From Terrimonas ginsenosidimutans (GTDB taxonomy: Bacteria; Bacteroidota; Bacteroidia; Chitinophagales; Chitinophagaceae): a DNA stretch of 64,000 bases. The stretch covers positions 310,001-374,000 of the forward strand of contig NZ_JAKLTR010000001.1 in NCBI RefSeq assembly GCF_022012415.1. Direction: 5' to 3'. Of the stretch, positions 26,313-35,222 are shown in pieces (the first letter of the stretch is position 1; the number at the start of each line of letters is the position of its first letter). Made by a program: the position numbers and the translations under genes. Under the pieces are notes generated by a model. It did not search any database. It was given only the letters and a program-made list of their open reading frames with translations, and was not told the DNA's origin.

Positions 26313-26414
26313 ACTTAAAAGTTACGCCAATTCCGCGCAACAAAAAACAAAAAACCAGGCCCATATAAGTTCATAAGAATGAACAAATGAACCTGGTCAA
26401 CACACGCCAGCTAT

Positions 26415-26837
26415 TTATTGATAGATAACACTTAATGTGATCGGAGTAGCGGCAAGCGCTTTAGAAAGCGGGCAATTTTCTTTTGCGATCTTCGCGATTC
26501 CTTCAAATTGTTCTTGCGAAACACCATCGATCAAGGAAGCCGTCAGTTCAAGACTGATCCCTTTGATCGTTTGCGTTGTAACATCCAGTTCGACGATCGC
26601 ATTTGTATCAAGGTCGCCTGCTTTGATGCCTTGTTGTGAAAGCACTGCGCTTACTGCCATTGTGAAGCATCCCGCATGCGCCGCACCCAGCAGTTCTTCC
26701 GGATTGGTACCAACGCCTTCCGCAAAACGGGTGTTAAAAGAATACTGTGTATTGCTAAGCGTTGTGCTTTGCGTGGAGATCTGGCCACTGCCTTGCTTAA
26801 GGTCGCCGTTCCAATGTGCATGGGCTGTTCTTTTCAT
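26415..26837 (-). CDS. OsmC/Ohr-family peroxiredoxin
   Basis: 140-aa thiol peroxidase that reduces organic hydroperoxides. The two redox cysteines are in AAHAGCFTMAVSAVLS and AKENCPLSKALA, with the typical GTNPEELLGAAHAGC run. I chose the ATG at 26837 (MKRTAHAHWNGD); the longer frame runs about 76 codons upstream but has no coding character. It is divergent from an aldo/keto reductase gene, consistent with a stress or aldehyde-detoxification neighbourhood. Confidence 0.93.
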   Translation of the reverse strand: MKRTAHAHWNGDLKQGSGQISTQSTTLSNTQYSFNTRFAEGVGTNPEELLGAAHAGCFTMAVSAVLSQQGIKAGDLDTNAIVELDVTTQTIKGISLELTASLIDGVSQEQFEGIAKIAKENCPLSKALAATPITLSVIYQ

Positions 26838-27109
26838 ATACTTTGTTTTAAGGTTGAATGTATCGGTGTAAAATTGTGAGAACAAAGTTGCTTCATCCGG
26901 CACGGGAATTATTGTACATTTTGACGAATCTCCTGTATTTTTTTCCCGCAATCCTCCAACCGATCTACTTTGGAAAAAGTGAGTGTGCTTTCGTTCACAA
27001 ATCCTTAACCATGCCTTGCAACAAAAGCTTTTCCGCATTGTTGTAATAAGGTCAGACCCGCCCACCCCGGATCTCCATTATTTCACTGTCATTAAACTTT
27101 ATTGAGTAT

Positions 27110-27958
27110 ATGTCTACAAAAACAAAACCTTCAAGGTCTTATGTACTGGGCGGTGATCTCACCATCGATCGTCTTGGGTATGGTGCCATGCAACTGACCG
27201 GGACCGGCGTATTTGGTGAAACTTCTGACCGGGTAAAGGCGATAAAAGTACTCCAGGAAGCGGTCGCCTCCGGTGTGAATTTTATCGATACTGCGGAGGC
27301 CTATGGCCCTAAATTGAATGAGTCGTTAATAGCGGATGCGCTTCATCCATATAAAAATGGTGTTGTTATCGCTACAAAGGGAGGCTTCAACCGCCCGGGC
27401 CCAAATCAATGGATCCCTAATGGTGATCCTTCGTATATCAAAAGCAATATCGATGGTAGTCTGCAGCGTTTGAAGACAGACACCATCGATCTTTGGCAAT
27501 TGCATCGTATAGATCCCAATTACCCAGTTGAAGAAACATTAAAGCCCGTTGCGGAAGCCGTAAAGGCCGGAAAGATCCGTCACGTTGGTTTATCAGAAGT
27601 GAACGTCGAACAGATCGAAAGAGCAGAGAAAGTAGTGCCCATCGTATCCGTCCAGAACCTGTACAATCTTGGCAACCGCCAGTGGGAAGAAGTGGTTGAT
27701 TATACAACTGAACGCGGTATTGCATTCATTCCATGGTATCCTCTCGCATCCGGACCGCAAACATTGGCTGACAAGATCGGGAAGATTGCACAGGCGCATA
27801 ATGCAACAATCGCACAGATCGCGCTGGCATGGTTATTAAAACGTGCCGGCAATATATTGTTGATACCGGGAACCAGTTCTGTTCAGCATTTACACGAAAA
27901 CATCAAAGCGGGGGAAATACAGCTGTCAGATGAAGAATTTGAATCATTATCAAAATAA
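27110..27958 (+). CDS. Aldo/keto reductase
   Basis: 282-aa NADPH-dependent oxidoreductase with a TIM-barrel fold. Catalytic residues fit the family: Asp and Tyr in NFIDTAEAYGP, Lys in IATKGGF, His in WQLHRID. The cofactor end is LLIPGTSSVQHLHENI. It reduces aldehydes or ketones; the physiological substrate is unknown. It is convergent with a short-chain dehydrogenase and followed by an AraC regulator gene further on. Confidence 0.93.
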   Translation: MSTKTKPSRSYVLGGDLTIDRLGYGAMQLTGTGVFGETSDRVKAIKVLQEAVASGVNFIDTAEAYGPKLNESLIADALHPYKNGVVIATKGGFNRPGPNQWIPNGDPSYIKSNIDGSLQRLKTDTIDLWQLHRIDPNYPVEETLKPVAEAVKAGKIRHVGLSEVNVEQIERAEKVVPIVSVQNLYNLGNRQWEEVVDYTTERGIAFIPWYPLASGPQTLADKIGKIAQAHNATIAQIALAWLLKRAGNILLIPGTSSVQHLHENIKAGEIQLSDEEFESLSK

Positions 27959-28037
27959 AGAAGCTTACGCAGTGAGGTAAGACGTGAACAATGTCCGTTT
28001 CCAAATGGGATCCGGAAGATCTGATCCCTGAGTTGAA

Positions 28038-28092
28038 AGAAAGAATACCCCCCTGTTCCGGATCCAGATCCGTGGCAGAGGGGTTTCTTCTT
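28038..28092. terminator. Imperfect bidirectional hairpin
   Basis: A C-rich arm (around 28038-28055) pairs imperfectly with CAGAGGGGTTTCTTCTT (28076-28092) between two convergent stops. The T-rich right end supports termination. Confidence 0.45.
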
Positions 28093-28116
28093 ACAGCTTT
28101 ACCGGATATGTTTCAC

Positions 28117-28971
28117 TCACGCAGCCTGCACATCATCATGATCAGTACCTGTCACTACTTCATACCAATCCTCAATATCCTGTTCAAATGCTGCCGTCTT
28201 TTCTCTGAAACGATTTAGTGTATCAGTTCCCAATGGGAGGTGTACGGGAGGTCTTTCTGCATTGGCCAGTGTAATAAATGCCTGGGCAAGCTTTTCCGGA
28301 TCACCCGGCTGTTTCCTGTTGATCTGCGTCGCGATCTCACGCATTTTGCCAACGGTGTCTGCATAGTCATCGATCACGTTGGATGACCGGGTTAAAGAAG
28401 ATTCATCAAGAAAGTTTGTCCGGAAAAATCCCGGAGCAACTACTGTTGCGTGAATACCCAGAGGAGCGAGTTCAAGAGCCAGCGCTTCGGTGATACCTTC
28501 TACCGCAAATTTTGTTGAGCCGTAAAGGCCCCATCCGAAATATGCGCTCAGTCCACCTATTGACGAAATGTTTATGATATGACCTGAACGTTGTTTGCGC
28601 ATATATGGCAACACTGCTTTGGTCACATTAAGCAGACCGAATACGTTCACTTCGTAGTTCTTCTTCACTTCTTCCGTAGTTGCTTCTTCCACCGCGGAGA
28701 GCAGTCCATAACCGGCATTGTTTACCAGCACATCGATCTTTCCGAAGTGACCAATAGCATCTGCTACCGCTGCACGAGCCTGTGTTTCATTAGTGACATC
28801 AAGGATGACCGCGTAGAGGTTGGGGTTATTATCGAACTGGCTGATAAATTCGTCCGGGGTGTTGCGAACTGTTGCAACAACTTTATCGCCGCTGGCAAGA
28901 ACCGCTTTGGTGATCGTATGGCCGAAACCTCTTGAGGCGCCGGTTATAAACCATGTTTTTTGTGTTTTCAT
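28117..28971 (-). CDS. Short-chain dehydrogenase/reductase
   Basis: 284 aa, classical SDR. The NAD(P)-binding motif is ITGASRGFGHTI, followed by the NNAG motif (LVNNAGYGL), catalytic Ser in INISSIGG and YxxxK in YGSTKFAVEG. I chose the ATG at 28971 (MKTQKTWFITG); the longer frame adds eight unlikely residues. The gene downstream of an AraC regulator on the same strand suggests control by that regulator. Confidence 0.93.
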   Translation of the reverse strand: MKTQKTWFITGASRGFGHTITKAVLASGDKVVATVRNTPDEFISQFDNNPNLYAVILDVTNETQARAAVADAIGHFGKIDVLVNNAGYGLLSAVEEATTEEVKKNYEVNVFGLLNVTKAVLPYMRKQRSGHIINISSIGGLSAYFGWGLYGSTKFAVEGITEALALELAPLGIHATVVAPGFFRTNFLDESSLTRSSNVIDDYADTVGKMREIATQINRKQPGDPEKLAQAFITLANAERPPVHLPLGTDTLNRFREKTAAFEQDIEDWYEVVTGTDHDDVQAA

Positions 28972-29107
28972 TTTTGTTTGTTTTTGATAACACAAAGATG
29001 AAAACTAACGGGCATTGGCTCCTTATAGTAAGTAAAGTTGGAATTATGAATTTCAAAGATGTTTTCAGACGGTGCCTTCAGACATTTCTGCAGAAGGCCG
29101 GAATAGT

Positions 29108-30034
29108 TCAGGCAGTGGCATGGTAGCCTTTTCTGAACTCTGAAGGCGTCAGCCCTGTATTCTTTTTGAAGAACAGATTGAAGTTCGGCTGATCACTGAA
29201 GCCCATAGTAAAACTGATATCCTGCAGACTCCAGTCGGTTTGCAGCAGCAATACTTTCGTTTCTTCCAGCATCCTGCTTTTGATATGTGTGCTCACATTC
29301 TGACCGGTATGCTTTTTCAGCAGCGCATTCAGATGATTTGGATGTACCGCAAGATCAGCCGCAAACTCTTTTGCCGTTTTTATCCGGATAGGATTATTGA
29401 TATTCACCTGTGCGGTCTCCTGTTCAAGGAGATTGAAGAATTGATGAATATGGCGGAATTCGTCAGCCACATTTTCCGGCTCAGGGTATTGAGCGGCTCG
29501 AAGGGATTCAACCATCAGCAGCTGAATATATGCCTGGAGAGCTGCTTCGCGCAAGCCGTCACCAGCGTCCTCGTCATGCATACGGGAAAATATTGACATG
29601 GCGCTTTCGAGGTTCGGTCCTTCAAGCTTTACCACACTTTTCTTTTTATCCGAAAACAATTGCAACTTATCTATGGTCGCTTTCAATAAAGGATTATCCG
29701 TAATAAAACTTTTTCTGAACAACACATAATATCCTCCAGGATCACCGGAGGTGTTCTTCCAGGAAATGATATCATTGGGATGAATGAATAAAATAGTCGG
29801 CTGCTCGATCACGTAAGTATTGAGGCCCAAAGTAAACACACCTGTGCCTGATGAAACGAGCAGGATCTTATAGAAGTCGCGGCGATTCGGAGAGAGGTAG
29901 TTCCTGCATTCGTATTGTTTGCGGTTAAATACCCTGATCGTCCATGGTTCAAAAGATTCCCGAAGCACCGGTATCATATCCGGAACATCACGCAACAGAT
30001 CAATTTTTTTGGAATCGAGTGTGAGGGATTTCAT
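29108..30034 (-). CDS. AraC-family transcriptional regulator
   Basis: 308 aa. The N-terminal cupin-like part (about 40-150, with VSSGTGVFTLGLNTYVIEQPTILF) likely binds a small effector. The C-terminal double helix-turn-helix (about 210-305) has AKEFAADLAVHPNHLNALLKK and WSLQDISFTMGFSDQPNFNLFFKKNTG. It is upstream of, and co-directional with, the SDR gene, and near the aldo/keto reductase; it may control one or both. Confidence 0.92.
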   Translation of the reverse strand: MKSLTLDSKKIDLLRDVPDMIPVLRESFEPWTIRVFNRKQYECRNYLSPNRRDFYKILLVSSGTGVFTLGLNTYVIEQPTILFIHPNDIISWKNTSGDPGGYYVLFRKSFITDNPLLKATIDKLQLFSDKKKSVVKLEGPNLESAMSIFSRMHDEDAGDGLREAALQAYIQLLMVESLRAAQYPEPENVADEFRHIHQFFNLLEQETAQVNINNPIRIKTAKEFAADLAVHPNHLNALLKKHTGQNVSTHIKSRMLEETKVLLLQTDWSLQDISFTMGFSDQPNFNLFFKKNTGLTPSEFRKGYHATA

Positions 30035-30084
30035 GAAAAAGTGTCTCCGGAATCAAAGGTAGAGTTTCGTATGGAAAAACATAA

Positions 30085-30552
30085 TTATTGTATTGGCGGC
30101 CTGTTAGCGGGCATTGGACAAATAAATACAACCAGGCAGAACATCAGTGCATAACAGACACCAGGGACCAGGAAAAGTTCAGGGTCAAAGCCTGAGATAA
30201 TCCGCGGTACAGACGAAAACATTAGGATAAGTATGACTCCGCAGATCAAAAACACAGTTTTTTTTCTCCAGGAACTCAGCTGCGTACGTTTCAAATATTC
30301 CGCAAGAGCGTACAGGAAAATAAAGACAGGTACAAGCAGGATCACTGTCAGCGAAAAATATTGAAGCGGGCCGTTCATTGCATTGCTGATCAATATTTGC
30401 AGGTCACCCGGCATTGTCAAGAGAATTATCACCCCGCACATTATGGGTCCTGATACAAGAGTCAATATCGATATCCTGATCATGTACTTCATCATGCTAT
30501 CTATTTTTTCAATGTACCCAAGGGACCAAAAACTGTCCGCGCTTCTCTGCAT
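30085..30552 (-). CDS. Small integral membrane protein
   Basis: About 156 aa with four predicted membrane helices (ISILTLVSGPIMCGVIILL, YFSLTVILLVPVFIFLYAL, VFLICGVILILMFS, VPGVCYALMFCLVVFI). No family recognised. The start is uncertain: the frame is open to 30648, overlapping the upstream gene by 32 nt, but ATG 30552 is the first convincing start. It is the last gene of a macro-domain/membrane-protein cluster. Confidence 0.6.
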   Translation of the reverse strand: MQRSADSFWSLGYIEKIDSMMKYMIRISILTLVSGPIMCGVIILLTMPGDLQILISNAMNGPLQYFSLTVILLVPVFIFLYALAEYLKRTQLSSWRKKTVFLICGVILILMFSSVPRIISGFDPELFLVPGVCYALMFCLVVFICPMPANRPPIQ

Positions 30553-30616
30553 TAATTTCAACACTGTGAAAGCCGAGTTTTCCGTGAGCGTGTTCCACTT
30601 TCGTGTCAGCTGTGTT

Positions 30617-31063
30617 TTAGCTGGCCATCTCCTTTTTCTCTCCCGCAAATTTGAAAAACCATGTTACTGCAATATTGGAGGCGATATATGCACAGGCAAA
30701 TAGCCGCAGGCTTTTGTCCTCAAAGTCGATATCGGAGATGAGTCCAATCGTCAAAAGGATCATTGCCGCCGCAACCAGGCAAAGCGTCAGCCTGACCGCA
30801 TTGTTTTTATTTTGCCGTTCAATCAACAGATCATACAGATACCAGTGAATACACAGAAATGGCAGTGTTGCCAGTAAACTGAACACGAAACACAGTCCCG
30901 CGAAGGAGATGAGCGATTCCAGCCTTTCCTCTTTATTAAAAGCTGCAGCCAGTATGATGAGTACCGGCCCGAAAAAAAGTGTCGACAGCCATACCCGGAA
31001 TGGATAGAAGTCAACCGTCTTTTTCTTCTCCGGAAACTCAAATTCTGTTCTTAATGGGTCCAT
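30617..31063 (-). CDS. Small integral membrane protein
   Basis: 148 aa with about four membrane helices (VWLSTLFFGPVLIILAAAF, FAGLCFVFSLLATLPFLCI, LTLCLVAAAMILLTIGLI, FACAYIASNIAVTWFF). No family recognised. Its ATG lies 13 nt inside the end of the macro-domain gene, so translation is probably coupled. The cytoplasmic N-terminus is acidic and charged. Confidence 0.7.
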   Translation of the reverse strand: MDPLRTEFEFPEKKKTVDFYPFRVWLSTLFFGPVLIILAAAFNKEERLESLISFAGLCFVFSLLATLPFLCIHWYLYDLLIERQNKNNAVRLTLCLVAAAMILLTIGLISDIDFEDKSLRLFACAYIASNIAVTWFFKFAGEKKEMAS

Positions 31064-31650
31064 ACCATTCCCTGCGGGTTTATATTCCAGTGATATTTTT
31101 GTGCTTCACCGAAGTTGTTGAAGTCCATTCTTTCGCCAAGAATAATTTCTTTATAAGCCTGATACATTTGCCGCGCGGCGATCACTGGTTGCATTCGGCC
31201 AACGCCGGTGCAAAGTCCGGGCACGGCGACTGAAGCAATTTTATCCTCACGTGTTGCCATGATCAGCACCGCTTTCATTGCCAGATAAGCATTAACGGAT
31301 GTGTCTATATTGAAATTGGTCGGGATGCGCATCGTCGGTGCCGAAATGAGATATGGCACTTTCGTATCTCCTGTTTCCATTAGCAATGCCTGTCCGACCA
31401 GGAGTTCTCCTTCTGGCAGGGCTTTGATCCGATGCTGTAGTTTTTTCTCCAGGTCCCAGCCAAAGCGAACGGATAGGGCGTAGTCGAGGCCGCCATCCAT
31501 AAAGCCAAAAGAATTTGCCGGGCTTACGATGGCGTCACATTCAAGTGTGGTAATATCACTTTCCGTGATCGAAACATTATCTTCTTCAGAAAAGAATTCC
31601 TCCCAGGCAGAGATCAGTTTGGGTTCAATGGCAGATAATATAATTTTCAT
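31051..31650 (-). CDS. Macro-domain protein
   Basis: 199 aa. The ADP-ribose-binding macro fold is indicated by DAIVSPANSFGFMDGGLD, the central TGDTKVPYLISAPTMR and the second loop VPGLCTGVGRM. Macro domains remove or bind ADP-ribose on proteins and RNA ends, or hydrolyse ADP-ribose derivatives. It starts the three-gene cluster with two small membrane proteins and overlaps the first by 13 nt. The reaction is not defined by sequence. Confidence 0.88.
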   Translation of the reverse strand: MKIILSAIEPKLISAWEEFFSEEDNVSITESDITTLECDAIVSPANSFGFMDGGLDYALSVRFGWDLEKKLQHRIKALPEGELLVGQALLMETGDTKVPYLISAPTMRIPTNFNIDTSVNAYLAMKAVLIMATREDKIASVAVPGLCTGVGRMQPVIAARQMYQAYKEIILGERMDFNNFGEAQKYHWNINPQGMVWTH

Positions 31651-31705
31651 TATGAGTTAGTGATGGTTTAATCGCTTTTCCTTTGTGTTTTCACGTTGAG
31701 ATATT

Positions 31706-31964
31706 GTGTTTTTCCCATTTGATTTTTAGGTTGAGTATTGATATTTGCATGGAAGGTATTCTGGTTGCGCAGCAGAATATGTTCAGTGGATGAATAGCCA
31801 AGCCTGAGGGAGGTATACAGCCAGTTGCAAACTGGTTACGGTCCGTCATTTGCCCGGCCCGGTCTTACCAACTCAAAATCCCGGTGGTGGTGGCGGGGGA
31901 GGGCCCAGGGCCGATGGTGGGTTGGGGAAGGTTGCTCCCCTAATCGAATGCCCCTCTTCCACCC
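31706..31964 (+). ncRNA. Structured intergenic element, copy 1
   Basis: One of two copies of the same element (the other at 38327-38572). Shared parts are GTGTTTTTCCCATT at the left end, a hairpin with conserved loop GTTGCGCA (stem 31757-31763 with 31773-31779), a 21-nt identical block at 31794-31814, an 8-bp hairpin at 31819-31837, ATTTGCCCG, a 42-nt identical G-rich block at 31870-31911 and a terminal GGTGG/CCACC stem. Stems differ in sequence but still pair in both copies, which suggests a functional RNA. Strand is chosen from G-U pairs and is not certain. Confidence 0.6.
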
Positions 31965-31982
31965 GAACGACACCCGCAAAAA

Positions 31983-32360
31983 TCATTTTACCTTCCTGTA
32001 CCCAGCCCCATTACCAACATAATCTTCAAACAACACGCCATCCTTCAACACAAACATCTTCTCTTTCCCCGCCGCAGATTTCCTGCCATTCTCGAAAAAA
32101 TCATCGACCTCCAGCAAGACCTGCTCCGGCAGAACCGTCCATTTCCCCAACCATCGTCCTTCTCCAAAACAACCACTGTTCTCCAATCTGAATGTATTAT
32201 TTCTTTTCAGGATCAATTTACACATCAACGTGGATCCATCATCCTGCCAGATACCATAAAACTGATTGCGTAGCTGTCGGATCTCAGCAGGCTCTCCATC
32301 GGCGTTTGAAGAACAGGCACTGAAAAACATCATCATTATGATTAACAAAAAGATCCGCAT
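31983..32360 (-). CDS. Small lipoprotein, hypothetical
   Basis: About 125 aa. The ATG at 32360 opens a lipoprotein signal (MRIFLLIIMMMFFSAC, lipobox FSAC). The mature domain looks like a small lipocalin-like beta-barrel (FYGIWQDDGSTLMCKLILKRNNTFRLEN, GRWLGKWTVLPEQVLLEVDD), a pattern seen in many uncharacterised Bacteroidota lipoproteins that report a copper-resistance or lipocalin-like fold. Function unknown. Confidence 0.72.
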   Translation of the reverse strand: MRIFLLIIMMMFFSACSSNADGEPAEIRQLRNQFYGIWQDDGSTLMCKLILKRNNTFRLENSGCFGEGRWLGKWTVLPEQVLLEVDDFFENGRKSAAGKEKMFVLKDGVLFEDYVGNGAGYRKVK

Positions 32361-32411
32361 TTTTAAAAATAATGTATAATCCGTGAATTCAAAAACCGCC
32401 ACTACTATACT

Positions 32412-32447
32412 AAAAAACGCGGCCCGTGTTAACCGGCCGCGTTTTTT
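32412..32447 (-). terminator. Terminator of the FtsX-type permease gene
   Basis: AAAAAACGCGGCC (32412-32424) and GGCCGCGTTTTTT (32435-32447) form a perfect 13-bp stem with a 10-nt loop, just after the permease stop. Confidence 0.88.
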
Positions 32448-32466
32448 TCTCTTATGCTATAACAGT

Positions 32467-34878
32467 TCAATCAGCTTTTAAACTCCTTACCGGATCACTC
32501 ACCGCCGCTTTCACTGCCTCAAAACTCACCGTCGTCACACCAACTGCCAATGCAAACAGACCCGACATTCCGAAAACAAGCCAGCCAATATCCACTCTAT
32601 ATGCAAATGCATCCAACCACCTGCTTGTCGCCCACCATGCAATCGGCCAGGCTATTACAATGGCGATCGCAACCAGCTTCACAAAATCTTTTGATAACAA
32701 CAACACTACTCCGGCTACAGATGCGCCCAGCGTTTTCCTGATCCCAACTTCTTTCACACGCAAGCGGATACTATACGCGGACAGTCCAAATAAACCAACC
32801 GCAGAAATGAATATCGCCAGTATCGCAAACAATTGGATGATCTGGCTCATCTTGTTTTCGGAAGAATAAAGCTGGTCAAGCTTTTCATCAAGAAATGTAT
32901 AGGTAAACAAACTTTCCGGATACATTTGTTTCATAACAATGGCCATATTCGCCACACTTGCTTTTAGCTTTTCCGGCTGAACTTTAAGCAACAAATAATT
33001 CGCCCTGTATGGATTGTATTGCAACACCAATGGCTCAACGGAAGAATGAAGTGAGGCAAAATTAAAATCCTTTATCACCCCTACCACCTCTCCTGTATCA
33101 ATGTCCAATATCGCCTGCTGCCCAACAGGATCGGCCATTTTGTAAAGTTTTACGGCCGCTTCATTTAAAATAAACTCATTCCTTTTGATCTGGGGAAACT
33201 GGCTCACAAAATTCCTACCCTGCACAACCGGCACATTCAATGTCTTCAACAGATCCTCGTCGCACATCAATGTCCTGGTACCGGGCAGATCTTCCGCACC
33301 CGTCGCCGCGTTTACCGGAGAAAACGATAACATACTGAATCTTTCACCCGGCAACGTTGACGTGACGGAAGTCTCCTCTATTGCCGGGTCCTTTTTTAAT
33401 TCGCCAAGTAATGCACCAAACTTCTGCCACATATTTTCATACATGGTTACCGCCACGAGTTGCTCCTTATCAAAACCAAGATCTTTGTTATGGAACAGTT
33501 TCATTTGCCTGTAAACAACAACGGTTGAAAAGATCATAAATACCGCAACGGCAAACTGAAAAACGATCAGGCTTTTGCGAACGACATTGACAGTAGACAG
33601 AGAATCCCGTTTCCCTTTGAGCGAGTTGACCGGATTGAATTTTGCCACAAACCATGCAGGGTATGCTCCGGAAAGCAGGGCTATTAATAGTATCAATCCT
33701 CCAAGCAGTAAAAGATTCTGAAAATCTATCAGTTGATCAAACCGAAAATTTTTATCCGTCAGCTCATTGTAAAAAGGCAATGCTTCATAAAAAAGACCAA
33801 GGGCCAATACTGCGGCCAGTATCGTTGTTAATAAAGATTCTCCCAGGAATTGTTTTACCAACTGGCTCTTCGAGGCTCCGATCACTTTCCGCAGGCCGAT
33901 CTCTTTCATCCGGTTGAACGCTTGCGCAGTGAATACATTCACAAAATTCACCGAAGCCAGTAACAAAATGAGAAATGCCGCCACAGAAAAAATATAGATA
34001 TAGGTGATATCGCTATTAGGGCGCAGCTCTTTTTCCAACCGGGAATGTAGGTGAATAGAGGTAATTGGTTGCAGATTCAGCTTCGTAGATGCGAGCACCT
34101 GGGATATTGTTTGCCCGGGTTCCGCGTAAAAGCTCCCGGTGAACGCAGGAATCTTGGAAGCCGCCTTTTGCACAGAGCCTTCGCGTAACATCACATATGT
34201 ATGAAATCCGCTCCATGTACGCCTATCAAACATTTCCTGGTTCATATAGGCGGTGAGCGTGCTCATGGATACCAGGTAATCAAAATCCAGGTGAGAGTTG
34301 AACGATGTCTTTTTCAACACGCCCGTAACTGTTAGCGGCTGTTTTACTTTTTCATCCTGCAGTATCTTACCGATCGGATCATCGTCTCCAAAATATTTAC
34401 GGGCAAATTGTTCGCTGATCACAACAGAGTTTATTTTGGACAACGCAATATCTGCATTCCCCTTCAGCAAGGGAAAATCAAACATTTTCAACGTGTTGGA
34501 ATCTGCAAACAACCCGCCTTTCTCCTGGAAACGCTTTGCTTCACCCTTTACATTTGTATAACTCAATAACTGATAGGGATACAACTTGTGCAGGCGAACG
34601 ATCTGCTCCACTTCGGGAAGGTCTTTCTGCAGCATGGTGCCTAGTGGAAATGGAGTGGCAGCCCAGTGACGCGTATCATTACCCAGACCTTCCTGTGTGA
34701 CACGGAAGATCCTGTCTGCATTTGAAAAGCCTTTATCATAGTTAAGTTCTTCTTTCACATGAAAGATGATAAGCAGCGAACTGGCAATTCCAAGTGCAAG
34801 CCCGAGGATATTGATCAACGAAAAGGACTTATTCTTCCATAGATTTCTCCAGGCAATCTTAAAATAGTTCTTCAGCAT
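32467..34878 (-). CDS. MacB/FtsX-type ABC transporter permease
   Basis: 803 aa. It has the large Bacteroidota architecture with a duplicated unit: N-terminal helix IAWRNLWKNKSFSLINILGLALG, a periplasmic MacB-PCD domain (RIFRVTQEG onwards), an FtsX core helix group (AAFLILLLASVNFVNVFTAQAFNRMKEIGLRKVIGASKSQLVKQFL), a second periplasmic domain and a second FtsX group with IRLRVKEVGIRKTLGASVAGVV. It would work with a LolD-like ATPase encoded elsewhere, in export of a peptide, antibiotic or lipoprotein. A paralogue is at 45654-48044. It is monocistronic. Confidence 0.93.
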   Translation of the reverse strand: MLKNYFKIAWRNLWKNKSFSLINILGLALGIASSLLIIFHVKEELNYDKGFSNADRIFRVTQEGLGNDTRHWAATPFPLGTMLQKDLPEVEQIVRLHKLYPYQLLSYTNVKGEAKRFQEKGGLFADSNTLKMFDFPLLKGNADIALSKINSVVISEQFARKYFGDDDPIGKILQDEKVKQPLTVTGVLKKTSFNSHLDFDYLVSMSTLTAYMNQEMFDRRTWSGFHTYVMLREGSVQKAASKIPAFTGSFYAEPGQTISQVLASTKLNLQPITSIHLHSRLEKELRPNSDITYIYIFSVAAFLILLLASVNFVNVFTAQAFNRMKEIGLRKVIGASKSQLVKQFLGESLLTTILAAVLALGLFYEALPFYNELTDKNFRFDQLIDFQNLLLLGGLILLIALLSGAYPAWFVAKFNPVNSLKGKRDSLSTVNVVRKSLIVFQFAVAVFMIFSTVVVYRQMKLFHNKDLGFDKEQLVAVTMYENMWQKFGALLGELKKDPAIEETSVTSTLPGERFSMLSFSPVNAATGAEDLPGTRTLMCDEDLLKTLNVPVVQGRNFVSQFPQIKRNEFILNEAAVKLYKMADPVGQQAILDIDTGEVVGVIKDFNFASLHSSVEPLVLQYNPYRANYLLLKVQPEKLKASVANMAIVMKQMYPESLFTYTFLDEKLDQLYSSENKMSQIIQLFAILAIFISAVGLFGLSAYSIRLRVKEVGIRKTLGASVAGVVLLLSKDFVKLVAIAIVIAWPIAWWATSRWLDAFAYRVDIGWLVFGMSGLFALAVGVTTVSFEAVKAAVSDPVRSLKAD

Positions 34879-35222
34879 GGATCAGTGTATTAATGGTTGC
34901 CGAAAGATAACGAAGAGAATGCCAGAGAGGTAAATATTTGCTTTTCAAAGAATTGATCGGAAAAGAAATGATCAGGGTGTTCGAATATGAACAGTAGCTA
35001 CATCAGATGCGGACGCACTGGCCGAATGCGGGCTGGCAGGGAAGTCCCCCGGATCGATGGCCGATGGCCAATAGCAAACAAAAAGCGGACATCTCCTGCC
35101 TTTATCGAATCTCCCCTTCGAAGATGCCCGCTTTTTTCGGGAATTATCAAATTGCGAAGCCCGGCAATCGGCCAAACCCAGTGCAAACCCTGACTTGACC
35201 ACATTGGCACCAGACATAAAAA
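34879..35222. other. Intergenic region with a terminator and a short repeat
   Basis: 344 bases. A hairpin at 35080-35136 (AAAAAGCGGACATCT with AGATGCCCGCTTTTT, one mismatch, plus a nested CGAA/TTCG stem) ends the aldo/keto reductase transcript on the minus strand. GGATCGATGGCCGATGGCC (35051-35069) is a short palindromic repeat shared in inverse orientation with 58472-58489. Short open frames here in several phases look non-coding. Confidence 0.6.

Noticed and set aside
31706-31964. Retron or diversity-generating template for the repeated element
   Set aside because: No reverse transcriptase or target gene is present in the window.
31850-32191. Plus-strand frame across the structured element and the lipoprotein gene
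   Set aside because: It encodes low-complexity Gly/Pro sequence overlapping a repeat element and an antisense gene.
34972-35217. Overlapping short frames in the intergenic region before the AKR terminator
   Set aside because: Several frames are open at once in repeat and hairpin DNA, with no coding signature.
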